Below are positions 48,536 to 60,589 of a DNA stretch of 64,000 nucleotides, piece after piece. The DNA is from Megaleporinus macrocephalus (taxonomy: Eukaryota; Chordata; Actinopteri; Characiformes; Anostomidae). The DNA lies in assembly GCA_021613375.1 (NCBI GenBank), contig CM038727.1, positions 3,960,587 through 4,024,586 of the forward strand. Direction: 5' to 3'. The notes beneath the pieces are model-generated. The model was not told the origin of the DNA, did no database searches, and saw only the letters and a list, made by a program, of their open reading frames with translations. Position numbers and translations under genes: made by a program. The first letter of the stretch is position 1. Each line of letters opens with the position of its first letter.

Positions 48536-50285
48536 CCCTTCCTCACTTTTTAATCTCTGACTTTATTTTTCGGACCTTCCTCTGGAAGCGCAGTGGTCAC
48601 GCCAGTCCTTCTCCTGAAGGTCTGCCATCCTGTAAAAGTTGAGTGCAGTAACTGTCCTGATCCACTCCAGGCTGTGAATACCTCGGACAGGTATGTCGGG
48701 AAGGGATGGCGCTGAACTGTTAGGGGAAGCTGATCTGCAGGTGGAGGCTTGGTCACTAGAGCACTGGAGTCAGAGCCGTGATGCTGATCCGGGACCGAAC
48801 CAACGACGTCTTGCTAAGAATGTTTGGAACCATTGAAGACTTTTTGTTTGTTTGTTTCATTTTTACTCCTTTTGATTTTGTTTTACATGGATTTTTTTTC
48901 TGGTTTCCCCATTTGTTGATTATGGAGCTGTCAGGATGATCTGATTTTTATTATTGTAAATAATCCATGCTTAATTACATGTTGTCGTTCACACCAGAAA
49001 TGAGTTGTTTTTCTCTGCGATTGTTGTTAGGTTTGGACTTATTTAACTTCAAATGTGCTTGACGTTTGGACCTGTCAGCAAGGCAAGAGCAGACAGTTGA
49101 GGCGTTGAAGTGGTAAGGCACTGGATCCGAGTATAATCTGAGACAATAACACATCCCCCAGATTATTATCTAGTACTGTGGATTCCTGTGAATCCAGTTC
49201 CTCAGCTCTCTAGTGGCTAAGCTATATGGCTTGGCTTGACCCCACAGGTAATCACATACCTCATGCTCTTGACACTAGTTAGATATTGCTAGCATAAATT
49301 CTTATTGGCCAGTTGATCTGAAAGCTCATCAGGTAGCTCTTCTTCTGGGCTGATTTGAATGAATGAATGAAGCTCAGTTAAAGCCTGTTACCTTTGCTTG
49401 GTGAATGCCCAGTTGGTACCTCTTGGAGTCCTGGATTCATGCTGCCTTTTGATTCCCTTGATACATCAAGCATCATCTCAAATTTAGAAAAGTGCTGTGC
49501 AAAGGCGGGGACCCTCATGCTGGTCTGCACAAGCAAGTTCTGTCAGCAGCCTTTGGTTCTTCTCTGTAACTGGGATCTGAGCCAAATCAAAGCTTTTCTT
49601 TAAGGCATCAGTTGAATGATATCAGTCTTTGGTCTTTTAGATCTATTGAGTATGATCAAAAACCTAGTTTGAGGCATTCCTAGCATTCATAGACTATTGC
49701 TCGTTGATTCCTGGACCTTGCATAGTCCTGAAAGGTACTCCATAAACCAGCATTTACTCAGTTAAGAGTTAAGAGTTGTTTCTGTTGGAAGTTGAATTAC
49801 CCAGATTTGAGTCCGCTGTGCTAAACCAATAATGTTCTGTCATACCAGCAAATAAGATCCATCATCAAAAAGAAAACGTAGGTCATAACTTTTGTTCCTG
49901 CTGTCAAAAATCATAGTGGACTCAAATTTTACTGGTAGAACTATTTTCACAAGGACTGTTCATAAAGTAAGACTTCATAGTTAATTGGCTATTTTAAGCT
50001 CTTGACCGTCTAATCTCAATTCTTGGAAAGCCTACCTGGTCGTTAAGAGTTAGGGGGGGATAAAAGGGGTCCATTAATTTTCAAACAAAGCCCGGAGAGT
50101 TTTAAAGTGCCTCCCTGTGAGAGACAGACTCACATGTTGAAGCAACCTACAGTAAGTCTTTGCCGTTAACATTGCCCCCGACACATTCATTTCATGTTGT
50201 AAATATTTCTTGGTTTTGTTATGCGAGTCAATGTTAGTTTTTTTTTTTTTCGTTTCTTACAGGAAAATAAAAGTTTTAGAAAAAT
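48536..50285 (+). other. prpf4b: prpf4b 3' untranslated region
   Basis: About 1.7 kb after the TGA without further coding content. A probable poly(A) signal AATAAA is at 50266-50271, preceded by a T-rich stretch. A second AATAAA lies at 50360-50365. Sequence after 50694 is transposon-derived. Confidence 0.65.
50266..50271 (+). terminator. prpf4b: Candidate polyadenylation signal of prpf4b
   Basis: AATAAA in the context GGAAAATAAAAG. The alternative at 50360-50365 is equally canonical, so the exact 3' end is uncertain. Confidence 0.5.
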
Positions 50286-50693
50286 GCTAAACTCAGAAGT
50301 TTGGGTTGTGAAGACGGACGTACAAAACTCGGCACATGGAGTGTATCATGACTTTTAATAATAAAATGTTTCATATCTTTGAATTATTCCTTTCTTGAAA
50401 CGCAGCGTTGGTCTAGGTGTTGATGGAGGGCAGCCTGAGCTCGGAAAGATTCATCAGGGTCTACTTCAAATACATGAAATCAGGTAGTGCAGGCACCCCA
50501 AGATTTTGAGGCACCAGTGCTGTAAGTTTGCAGTAGTCTAGAACTTGCTACTGTCTTCTGATCAGCTGTAACTGTGCAGGTTCTGCTAAGAGCTTCCCCC
50601 GAAGCAGATTCAGTCATCTACTCTTTACTGGATGGTCTTCTACTCACAAAGATGTCGGAGCTGAAAGGTTCTCAAGTGGCCAGAGAAACCCAA

Positions 50694-51691
50694 GACAACC
50701 ACTCAAGAACCAGCCATCTTCAGAGAACGAGGGTATCGACTGATCTGATCACCAAGATGTTGATGATAATTCCATGTTAAGTAGTAAGGTTACATCGTCT
50801 TTGTTCTAAAGTACCACTGTTCTGCTCATTTTAATTATTTTCCTCAGCCCATTAGCTACGTTGGGGGAAAATAATTATTTGATCTTACCAAGATGTGAAA
50901 GACCTATAAAGTTATGTTAGCTTTATTTTCAGAGAGACAGAATATAAAAAAACAAATAAAGGTTATAACTTATTTTACTTAATCAAATACAAATGAGTAT
51001 TGGATCCTCAAGCAATACATGACACTTGGAGGAGGAACCCTTGTTGGCAATTACAGAGGTTGCCTTGGCCATGTGTTTTGGGTCATTGTCATGCTAGAAG
51101 TCCCATCCATGACCCATCTTCAGTGGGATCTAGCCATGATCCTAACAGTGTTCTCTTTCTCACCAAGATGATGATGTTCTTGTAGCCCATTCCAGGCTTG
51201 TGCAGGTCTACAGTCTTGTCTCTGAGAGCCTTTGGCAGCTCTTTGGTCTTGCCCATGGTGGTCGAGAGGTTTGAATGAAAGAGACTGATTCTCTGGCAGG
51301 TGTTTTACACACATAACGAGGTGAGCTTAAAAGTATTTTCTCAAAGGGACAGGACTAATTAGTGTGATAGGGGATCAAATACGTCACTGACTCAAATAAA
51401 AATTATTTTATAACATTTTATTTTTTGATGTTCTGTCTCTCTCTGTTTGTGAGGTAGTAAACTTATAAAATCATTAGGGGATAAAATAATTATTCCCCCC
51501 CCCACTGTATTTATTTGTTTTCCTTGTAGTCAGGTAAAATAAGGACCCGGTATGAAAACTATAGGATTATATTATAGCCTAATTATAAGGTGTAGTCAAT
51601 AACCAAGCACTAGGGGGCAGCACAGGCTGTAAACTGGCTCAAGCAATGGCTCTTAGTTGCTACTGAACTTCCTCTATAAGAAGCGACCTAA
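50694..51691 (-). mobile_element. Tandem unit 1 with heavily deleted Tc1-like element
   Basis: The unit begins GACAACCACTCAAGAACCAG. The Tc1-like part runs from TTGGGGGAAAATAATTATTT (about 50860) to AATTATTCCCCCCCCCACTG (about 51507), whose ends are inverted repeats. The unit is 998 bp, about 505 bp shorter than units 2 and 3, because the middle of the transposase region is missing. The transposase remnant reads on the minus strand. Confidence 0.8.
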
Positions 51692-53194
51692 GACAACCAC
51701 TCAAGAACCAGCCATCTTCGGAGAACAAGGGTATTGACTGATCGCCAAGATGTTCATGATAATTCCATGTTAAGTAGTAATGTTTCCGCGTCTTGGTTCT
51801 AAAGTACGACTGTTCTACACAATTATTTTCCTCAGCCCATCAGCTACGGTGGGGGAAAATAATTATTTGATCTTACCAAGACGTGAAAGGTCTTTAATGT
51901 TAGCTTATTTTGAGAGAGACAGAATATAAAAAAACAAATAAAGGTTATAACTTATTTTACTTAACCAGATACAAATGATTATTGGATCCTCAGGCAATAC
52001 ATAACGCTTGGAGGAGGAACCCTTGTTGGCAATTACAGAGGTTGCCTTGGTCATGTGTTTTGGGTCATTGTCATGTTAGAAGTCCCATCCATGACCCATC
52101 TTCAGTGGGATCTGGCTGAGATCCTATGGTACATGACCCCATTTATCAGCCCCTCAATGCGGTGAAGTCTTTCTGTACCATTAGCCGAGAAACGGCCCCA
52201 AAGAAGACTGTTACCACCTCCATGTTTGACTGTGAGGATGGTGTTCTTGGGGTCATATCTAGCATTTCTCTGCCTCCAAACACGGCTAGACGAGTTGATG
52301 CCAAAGAGCTCAGTTTTGGTCTTGATGTGACCTCATCACATTCTTACAAACCCTCTCTGAATCATTCAGGTGTTCATTTGCAAACTTTAGTTGGGCCTGT
52401 ACATGAGCCTTCTTGAGCAGAGGGATAGTCCATTACGGTGAAGTGTGTTACTAATGGTTTTCTTGGTGACTGTGCTCCCAGCTCCCTTAAGATCATTAAC
52501 AAGCTCCTCCCATGTAATTCTGGGCTGACACCTCACCTTCTCAGAATCATCCTTAACCCATGAGGTGAGATCTTGCATCAAGCTCCAGAGCGAGAGTGAT
52601 CGACTGTTATCTTGTATTTCTTTCATTTTTGAATCATGATCCCAACAGTGTTCTCTTTCTCACCAAGCTTCTTGCTGATGTTCTTGTAGCCCATTCCAGC
52701 CTTGTGCAGGTCTACAGTCTTGTCTCTGAGAGCCTTTGGCAGCTCTTTGGTCTTGCCCATGGTGGTCGAGAGGTTTGAATGAAAGAGACTGATTCTCTGG
52801 CAGGTGTTTTACACACATAACGAGGTGAGCTTAAAAGTATTTTCTCAAAGGGACAGGACTAATTAGTGTGATAGGGGATCAAATATGTCACTGAATCAAA
52901 TAAAAATTATTTTATAACACTTTATTTTTTGATGTTCTGTCTCTCTCTGTTTATGGGGTAGTAAACTTGTAAAATCATTAGGGGATAAAATAATTATTCC
53001 CCCCCCACTGTATTTATTTGTTTTCCTTGTAGTCAGGTAAAATAAGGACCCGGTATGAAAACGATAGGATTATATTATAGCCTAATTATAAGGTGTAGTC
53101 AATAACCAAGCACTAGGGGGCAGCACAGGCTGTAAACTGGCTCAAGCAATGGCTCTTAGTTGCTACTGAACTTCCTCTATAAGAAGCGACCTAA
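51692..53194 (-). mobile_element. Tandem unit 2 with Tc1-like transposase remnant
   Basis: A 1,503-bp unit. The minus strand encodes recognisable Tc1-family pieces: RITWEELVNDLKGAGSTVTK with KTISNTLHRNGL, and a DNDPKH segment around the second catalytic Asp (about 52065). The third catalytic region (SPDLNPIENLW-like) is absent, deleted between that point and the terminal repeat, and stops and frameshifts are present. The unit ends with about 330 bp of non-transposon DNA containing a CTCF-like site at 53110-53123. Confidence 0.82.
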
Positions 53195-54692
53195 GACAAC
53201 CACTCAAGAACCAGCCATCTTCGGAGAACAAGGGTATTGACTGATCACCAAGATGTTCATGATAATTCCATGTTAAGTAGTAATGTTTCCGCGTCTTGGT
53301 TCTAAAATACCACTGTTCTACACAATTATTTTCCTCAGCCCATCAGCTACGGTGGGGGAAAATAATTATTTGATCTTACCAAGACATGAAAGATCTTTAA
53401 TGTTAGCTTATTTTGAGAGAGACAGAATATAAAAAAACAAATAAAGGTTATAACTTATTTTACTTAACCAGATACAAATGATTATTGGATCCTCAGGCAA
53501 TACATAACGCTTGGAGGAGGAACCCTTGTTGGCAATTACAGAGGTTGCCTTGGTCATGTGTTTTGGGTCATTGTCATGCTAGAAGTCCCATCCATGACCC
53601 ATCTTCAGTGGGATCTGGCTGAGATCCTATGGTACATGACCCCATTCATCAGCCCCTCAATGCGGTGAAGTCTTTCTGTACCCTTAGCCGAGAAACAGCC
53701 CCAAAGAAGACTGTTACCACCTCCATGTTTGACTGTGAGGATGGTGTTCTTGGGGTCATATCTAGCATTTCTCTGCCTCCAAACACGGCTAGACGAGTTG
53801 AGGCCAAAGAGCTCAGTTTTGGTCTTGATGTGACCTCATCACATTCTCCCAAACCCTCTCTGAATCATTCAGGTGTTCATTTGCAAACTTTAGTTGGGCC
53901 TGTACATGAGCCTTCTTGAGCAGAGGGATAGTCCATTACGGTGAAGTGTGTTACTAATGGTTTTCTTGGTGACTGTGCTCCCAGCTCCCTTAAGATCATT
54001 AACGAGCTCCTCCCATGTAATTCTGGGCTGACACCTCACCTTCTCAGAATCATCCTTAACCCATGAGGTGAGATCTTGCATCAAGCTCCAGAGCGAGAGT
54101 GATCGACTGTTATCTTGTATTTCTTCCATTTTTGAATCATGATCCCAACAGTGTTCTCTTTCTCACCAAGCTTCTTGCTGATGTTCTTGTAGCCCATTCC
54201 AGGCTTGTGCAGGTCTACAGTCTTGTCTCTGAGATCCTTTGGCAGCTCTTTGTTCTTGCCCATGGTGGTCGAGAGGTTTGAATGAAAGACTGTTTCTGTG
54301 GTAGGTGTTTTACACACATAACGAGGTGAGCTTAAACGTATTTTCTTAAAGTGACAGGACTAATTAGTGTGATAGGGGATCAAATACGTCACTTAATCAA
54401 ATAAAAATTATTTTATAACATTTTATTTTATTTTTTGATGTTCTCTCTGTTTGTGAGGTTGTAAACTTATAAAATCACTAGGGGATTAAATCATTATTTT
54501 TCCCCCACTGTATTTATTTGTTTTCCTTGCCAGTCAGGTAAAATAGGAACCCGATATGAAAACTATAGGATTAGATTATAGCCTAATTATAAGGTGTAGT
54601 CAGTAACCAACCACCAGGGGGCAGCACAGGCTGTAAACTGGCTCAAGCAATGGCTCTTCGTTGCTACCGAACTTACTCTATAAGAAGCGACC
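53195..54692 (-). mobile_element. Tandem unit 3 with Tc1-like transposase remnant
   Basis: Nearly identical to unit 2, about 1,498 bp. The N-terminal part reads best here: [20 protein letters not shown], then [20 protein letters not shown], typical of a Tc1-like DNA-binding domain. It has the same internal deletion of the catalytic C-terminus. It ends with CCACCAGGGGGCAG at 54611-54624. Confidence 0.82.
54611..54624 (+). promoter_or_regulatory. CTCF-consensus-like site (one of three in tandem)
   Basis: CCACCAGGGGGCAG fits the vertebrate CTCF core pattern CCASYAGRKGGCRS at every position. The equivalents in units 1 and 2 are GCACTAGGGGGCAG at 51607-51620 and 53110-53123, each one mismatch away. 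All three point the same way. Confidence 0.5.
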
Positions 54693-55261
54693 AGCTTTTG
54701 TGTTTGTATTTGTTTTTGTTTTCAAATTTAGCCAAATTTTAGTGTTAATCTGTTTGAGTTCCACCAAGCAGGATTTTCAGGCCTGTCCAGGGTCAGAAAT
54801 GTATCTACTGGATACCAGCTTTGAGAGATGTCCTACCAGATGCCTTATAGTTGTATAAACATGGTAACAGGAAGTGAGAGAACGCAAGGTGTTTCTAAAT
54901 GACTTGGCTTCTGTTTTAAGAAGCAAACTGGGGAATCCCCCTCCAAATACCTAGAAACGATAACAGTTCAGAGAACATTCCTGACACCACTCGAGTTGAT
55001 TTCTGCTGATGGTGGGCACAACATAACTTGCAGTTTGTTCTCCTAATCTCTGCCTCTTTCTCCACCTTTATCTTCATTCAGAGAACTAAGATCTTAACTT
55101 TCACATACTTACTTCCTTTATCACACTTTCCAAACCAATAAAAACAGAACTTAATTAATTAAAAAATGAAAAGAGCATTGTTGGATCAATATCCTTCTTC
55201 GTTTTTTTTTTTTTTTTTTTTTTTTTGCTTAACAGGCTGTTTTTGTTACTCTGGCTTGTAA

Positions 55262-55640
55262 GGTCACTTCATTAGGTCCACCTCTTTGTTTCTACAATAT
55301 TTGTCCACTGACCATACAGGAGCTCCACTTACAGACTGGAGGACCACCACAGGACCACCACAGAGCAGATGCTATTAGGGAGGTGGGTCATTCTCAGCAC
55401 TGCAGTGAGTGTAAGTGTGTGTTGCGCTGGTGTGAGTGGATCAGACACAGCAGTGCTGCTGCTGCTGGAGTGTTTAAACACCTCAGTGTCACTGCTGGAC
55501 TGAGAATCGTCCACCAACCAATACTATCCAGACAGCAGTGTCCTGTGGGCGGCGTCCTGTGTCCACTGATGAAGAACTAGAGAAACACAAACTGTGCAGC
55601 AGCAGATGAGCTACTGTCTCTGACTCTACATCTACAAGGT
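55262..55640. repeat. Dispersed fish repeat, same family as 24701-25185
   Basis: It contains CTTCATTAGGTCCACCTCTT, CACTGACCATACAGGAGC, GACCACCACAGAGCAGATG, TCAGCACTGCAGTGAGTG, GTGTTTAAACACCTCAGTGT and GTCCTGTGTCCACTGATGAA in order, matching the other copy in separate pieces. A poly(T) run (55203-55226) precedes it. Confidence 0.7.
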
Positions 55641-55697
55641 GGACCAGCAAGTAGTAGGAGTGTCTAATAGAGTGCACACAGTGTCTGTAAGCTCTGT

Positions 55698-55710
55698 GTG
55701 TGTGTGTATA

Positions 55711-55803
<93 letters not shown>
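55698..55803. repeat. (GT)n(TA)n microsatellite
   Basis: A short GT run is followed by about 78 bp of pure TA. Open frames of alternating Ile-Tyr are artefacts. Confidence 0.95.
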
Positions 55804-55808
<5 letters not shown>

Positions 55809-57990
55809 CCAAATTAGTAAAAAAGTCAACCCTTCACAGAAGAATCTTCCTAAATACTAAGTATAGGCTAATCATGTCCAATGTAATTAAATATTTTTAT
55901 CTATGACAAGCGCCTAAATTAGATTCTCCTCACAGAGCAGCTGTAGTACCGCGTAGCTCAGTCACATTTGTACTTCACAGCCGGACGAGTCGTCATAGAT
56001 GAGTAGCCTGTTAGTGAGGCGTTCCCCCGTCATTAGACCCAATGTGTTTCCTGCAGAGTGGAAAATTCTGCATTAGATTGAGCAGATCATTTATGTATTG
56101 TATTAGTTAAAAGATGTTTGTTATAACAAATCTGACGCATTTTGGTCCTTGTGGTGATCTAAATTCCATAACTTGGACAAAAGGGTACATGAATATAGTC
56201 AATCGGCCAAGATGTGTTCAATATCTAAACTAAAATCAACTTTAACAAATGCTGGAGATTGAAACACTATGTTCTAGTTACATTCAGAACTGTTCACAGT
56301 GGTGGTGAATGGAACCAGACGTCCACCTCCAAAAGCTCCCTCACAAAAAGCTATTATAGTAAATGGTCTGATGTCTGAGACCCTGATTATGATAGTTTAG
56401 AGAAGATTTCAGTCTTAAACTTTATTCATGGTGGAGGGATACATGCTGTGAGATTAAAATAGTCCCCAAAGAAAATGTAGTATTTTTAGATGTTCCACAT
56501 TTTACCTTCATCACTGGTGGGTTTGATAGTAAATACAATGTGTATATCTGTGTTGTAGACATGGTAACCCCTGGTTCCAATCACCACCACTGTAAACAAC
56601 ATCTGAACCATTTCACACCCGCTTAGAATCTCTCTGTTTAACCTCACACACTCAATCATACAGACATTTTTACTACTGTTGGAATTCTCCTTACAGTGTG
56701 AGTATAATTCAACCTGTTTAATTGGGTTTAGTTCATGAGACATTGAAGGGCACTGTAATTTTAGGTTCATTATAATTTTAATATAGTATGTTGTATTTGA
56801 GGCTCTATAGGTTGTGTGTTTATTAAATCTCACCTAAACAAAATATTTCATCATGAGATCATGAGACCCTATATTTAGATGATGAGACTTTCAATTTGAT
56901 TTATAGAGTCTGTCTCAAACCCTAGTGAGTGTGTAAGTAGGCTGTCTAGGTAACAGCTGTGTAAGTATCAGTGTTCTCTCCTCATCTCTCCTCATAAAAC
57001 AGATTACTGAGACGCTCTAGTTAGAGAGAGACTGTGTCACGGCTTGTTCCCGCCCACTGCAGCATGCGACTGGTGGTTTAGGGGGTTGCTGAGCTAATGT
57101 CTGGAGTATAAAAGTGTAAATGGTGAAGGACTCGTTACAGAGTTGATAATAAAATACTGTTTTGTGTGATTATATGACCAGAAACACATTAAAACTCCAG
57201 AGAGAATCAAAATAACTCACATTTTAAAACCACTTCACTGCTCGTAGATTAGCCTGCGGTGCATCATGGGATTGTCTTAGCGGCTGAGGAAGAGTTCGAT
57301 GCTTCTTAAAATCAGGTCTAAATAAGGTTCCTCAGTAGACAACATGTTTAAGGTATGTAAGAATTGGGACAGTCTACATGTTGGAAGCGTATACTATGAC
57401 GTAAAGTGCTGCCTATGTAGGAGCTCAGTAGGATTTGAGACACACCCATAGTTTTGTTGTGGGTCGTCCCCTCCTCCCCACACACTGTTTAGTTCTTGGA
57501 GAAAGAGGTTGGCCATATTTAGACATGTGAAAGCTTGTGAGGATGTTCATGTATAAATACTCATAAGGATGTTCCTCTGGTCTTATAAAGTTCCAGAAAT
57601 TACATTTCTCTTCTGTGTATCTTGATTTACATGGATCAGAAAAACTTTGCTCGCTAACCGAGGAGATACTGAAGCAGTTAGTGGGAATTTATGTCTTCAC
57701 TTGGCAGACTTGTCAGCGTTCATAAATTTCCCCTTTTTTTCTGTTTCGCATGCAGTCCGTCCCACCGCCTGAAGAGGACGCATAAACTCAGTGAGGATGT
57801 GGCAGCGTGAGCGAAAACCCAAACAGCATGGCCGAGACTCAGAGGGGCCCTGAAACGGTGGGCAGACTGTCCAAACGTCTCCTCAGTTAAGCACAGAGGG
57901 GGACATCTGATAGAAAACATATAAAACATATAAATGCTTTATAATGAAATGTCTTGTATATACCTGGTGTCTTGCAAGATTCCTTCATGA
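55804..57990. other. Intergenic, no gene seen
   Basis: About 2.2 kb of AT-moderate sequence. A segment near 56530-56660 (AACATCTGAACCATTTCACA) resembles one at about 39560-39660, so it is a dispersed repeat. Otherwise nothing is recognisable, and open frames are short and lack domains. Confidence 0.5.
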
Positions 57991-57996
57991 TATAAC

Positions 57997-59275
57997 TAGG
58001 GCTGGGGCGACACGCTGGCGTAATCGATTACGAAATTAGCATAACGAGCGTTGATGGCCACGCCTACTGAAAGCATGGATTTATCCAGAGCGCGAGCTGC
58101 AGCTACATTCAATCACTCACCTACATCTAATGTTGTGGGAGTATTTTACACAGAAACACAACAGTGTGGTGCTCTGTCAGCTCTGCACAGTGGAGATGAT
58201 CACAACAGTACAACTGCTATACACGAGACCTTGAAGCTCAAACATCCCGTAGAGCTTCATCAACACAGCAGCAGGACAGCACCTGTTTACATATAAAACA
58301 TATAAAAGCTTTATAATGAAATGTCTTATATAACTCTAACTATTTCAGGGTTAGTACTTGAAGCGTAAGGTCAGAACAGAGCATTTCTGTTGGTCCAATC
58401 ATGATGTTCTCACATGGTGTGAAGGACATGGTGTAATTAGGTTTATAGTGGTGCTTGAATGTTTGTAAACCCTTTTGAACTTTCCATATTTCTGCATAAA
58501 TAAAGATTTTCACACAAGTCCTAAAAGCAGATCGAATATTTTATGTCTATGAGGGTAAAAGTGTGTGAACCTCTAGAATCAGTGCATCTTAATTTTAATT
58601 TACAGAACTAGGATGGTCTGATCTTCAGAACACGTGTTTGTGGAAGTGTATCAGCGCCAACACAGGAGATTCTGAGGAACCTCAGAGGAACATGAGCTGC
58701 TGATGCTCATCAGACTGGAAAAGGGTTACAGGACAGCACCTGTTTACCTGTTTATCTTATCTTAGCAGATTATTTTAAGATTATTAACACGTGTAACATG
58801 TTTCTTTCAGTAGTGTCTCTTGAAAAGTCTCATTGTTAACCGTTTCTTAATCGTCCAGTGTAGAACCTAAGACTGTTCTCGATACCGCGGAAGCTTTAAA
58901 ACAGACGTAGCTGCTTCTCAAACGACTCTCTGCCGAAATATATAGTCCACAAACTGCCTGATAACTTGTGCGTGAGGTGTGTAGCTATGTGTCATTTGTG
59001 CCTCTAAAAGTCGAGTCAGAGCGTAGAGTCTTAGTCTTTAACCGTTTATAGGTCATGTGTGTTTAAGGTACACTTTAATACATTATGTCTAGGATGGCCA
59101 TGTGCTTTCCTTGTGCTTCAATCATCCAGAATTTATATATTTATATATACACACACACACACGCATGCACAAAATCATCCAAAATTTAAATTCCTAACAC
59201 ACTCACATTAGAGTAATAAAAAAATAATAATTGTTAGCTAATCAATTAAGAAATTAATCTTTAGGTGCAGCCCTA
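57997..59275. mobile_element. hAT-like composite element
   Basis: Left end TAGGGCTGGGGCGACACG, right end AGGTGCAGCCCTA; flanks GATATAAC and GATGCAAC agree at six of eight positions, an imperfect hAT-sized target duplication. GCCACGCCTACTGAAAGC links it to the element at 43075. It contains an insertion or duplication (about 58346-58735) whose second copy lies outside at 59330-59725. Confidence 0.6.
58346..58735 (+). repeat. Direct repeat, first copy (5' end of a Tc1-like remnant)
   Basis: About 390 bp, from TACTTGAAGCGTAAGGTCAG through CATTTCTGTTGGTCCAATCA and GAGGAACATGAGCTGCTGAT to GACTGGAAAAGGGTTACA. It is almost identical to 59330-59725, where the sequence continues into transposase-like coding DNA. 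Confidence 0.8.
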
Positions 59276-59329
59276 GATGCAACTAATATGTATAAGCAGG
59301 TTGTAGAGCATCCTTTGCTTCTATTTCAG

Positions 59330-60190
59330 GGTTCGTACTTGAAGCGTAAGGTCAGAACAGAGCATTTCTGTTGGTCCAATCATGATGTTCTCACATGGTG
59401 TGAAGGACATGGTGTAATTAGGTTTATAGTGGTGCTTGAAAGTTTGTAAATCCTTTTGAACTTTCCATATTTCTGCATAAATAAAATGTAATCAGATTTT
59501 CACAAGTCCTAAAAGCAGATCTAATATTTTATGTCTATGAGGTAAAAGTGTGTGAACCTCTAGAATCAATTCATCTTAATTTTAATTTACAGAACTGGGA
59601 TGGTCTGATCTTCAGAACATGTGTTTGTGGAAGAAGTGTATCAGCGCCAACACAGGAGATTCTGAGGAACCTCAGAGGAACATGAGCTGTTGATGCTCAT
59701 CAGACTGGAAAAGGGTTACAGAACCATCTCTAAAGAGTTTGGACTCCACAGTCAGACAGATTGTGTACAAGTGGAGGAAATTCAAGACCACTATTACTCC
59801 CTCCCTGGGGTGGTTAACCAAGTATCCAAGTATTTTGCTAAAGATCACGTGGACGAATCAGAATGCTGTTGGAACCATGTTCTGTTGACGGATGAGACTA
59901 AATTAGATCTTTTTGGTTTAGTTGAGAAGTGTTATGTGTGGAGAAGGGAAAACTATGCATTCCCGCATGAGAACATGATCCCATTTGTGAAACATGGTGG
60001 TGGTAGTATCAGGTAGAATATCAGGACATCTGTCTGTGAACTGGATCTCAGGAGAACGTGAATCATGCAGCAGAACAACAACCCTCAGCACACAAGTCAT
60101 TCTACCAAAGGTGGTGAAAGAAGAATGTAGTTAACGTTTTGGAAGTCATACTCCAGACCAGAGATGTTGTGGAAGGACCTAAAGTGAGCA
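59330..60190 (+). pseudogene. Tc1-like transposase remnant
   Basis: After the repeated 5' segment, the plus strand encodes LIRLEKGYRTISKEFGLHSQ, matching the helix-turn-helix region of Tc1 transposases. It then reads WNHVLLTDETKLDLFG with KCYVWRRENYAF and VKHGGGSI, the segment around the first catalytic Asp. Later frames keep only vestiges of the DNDPKHTS segment before stops. The middle is deleted relative to intact elements, so it is inactive. Confidence 0.78.
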
Positions 60191-60589
60191 GTTGCATTTT
60201 GTAAAAATTAAGATTATGTTTTAGTTCATATTTATATAGATATAGAGAAAATTCTGAAGAGTTCATTAACTTTCAGACACCACTAAGTTTTTTTCTTTTG
60301 CTCAGAAAAGGTGTTCAGGCTTCATTGTGCCTTCACAGATTTGCCCCATACCCTGATATTTAGAATGGTATGCTGGTAACAATCTGGATGCTCCTGTTCT
60401 TCTTAGTCTCGAAGACACGACATCCATTATTTTCATAAACAATCTAAAGGTTGACTTGTCAGACCAACAATACACATTCCCACCGAGTATCAGTCCACTT
60501 CCAAATTTCTCTTAGGTTGAACATTTCCCATTTCTCCATAAATAGTGCAGCAGTTACGTTTGAGCACCTACTGCACTATTTAAAGTGTG

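Noticed and set aside
55727..55829. Ile-Tyr repeat open frames (also at 27120, 43380, 63047 and 63650)
   Set aside because: Direct translation of (TA)n microsatellites.
59690..60016. A 108-codon frame that might be a host gene
   Set aside because: Its phrases match Tc1 transposase segments in order with the middle missing; it is a transposon relic.
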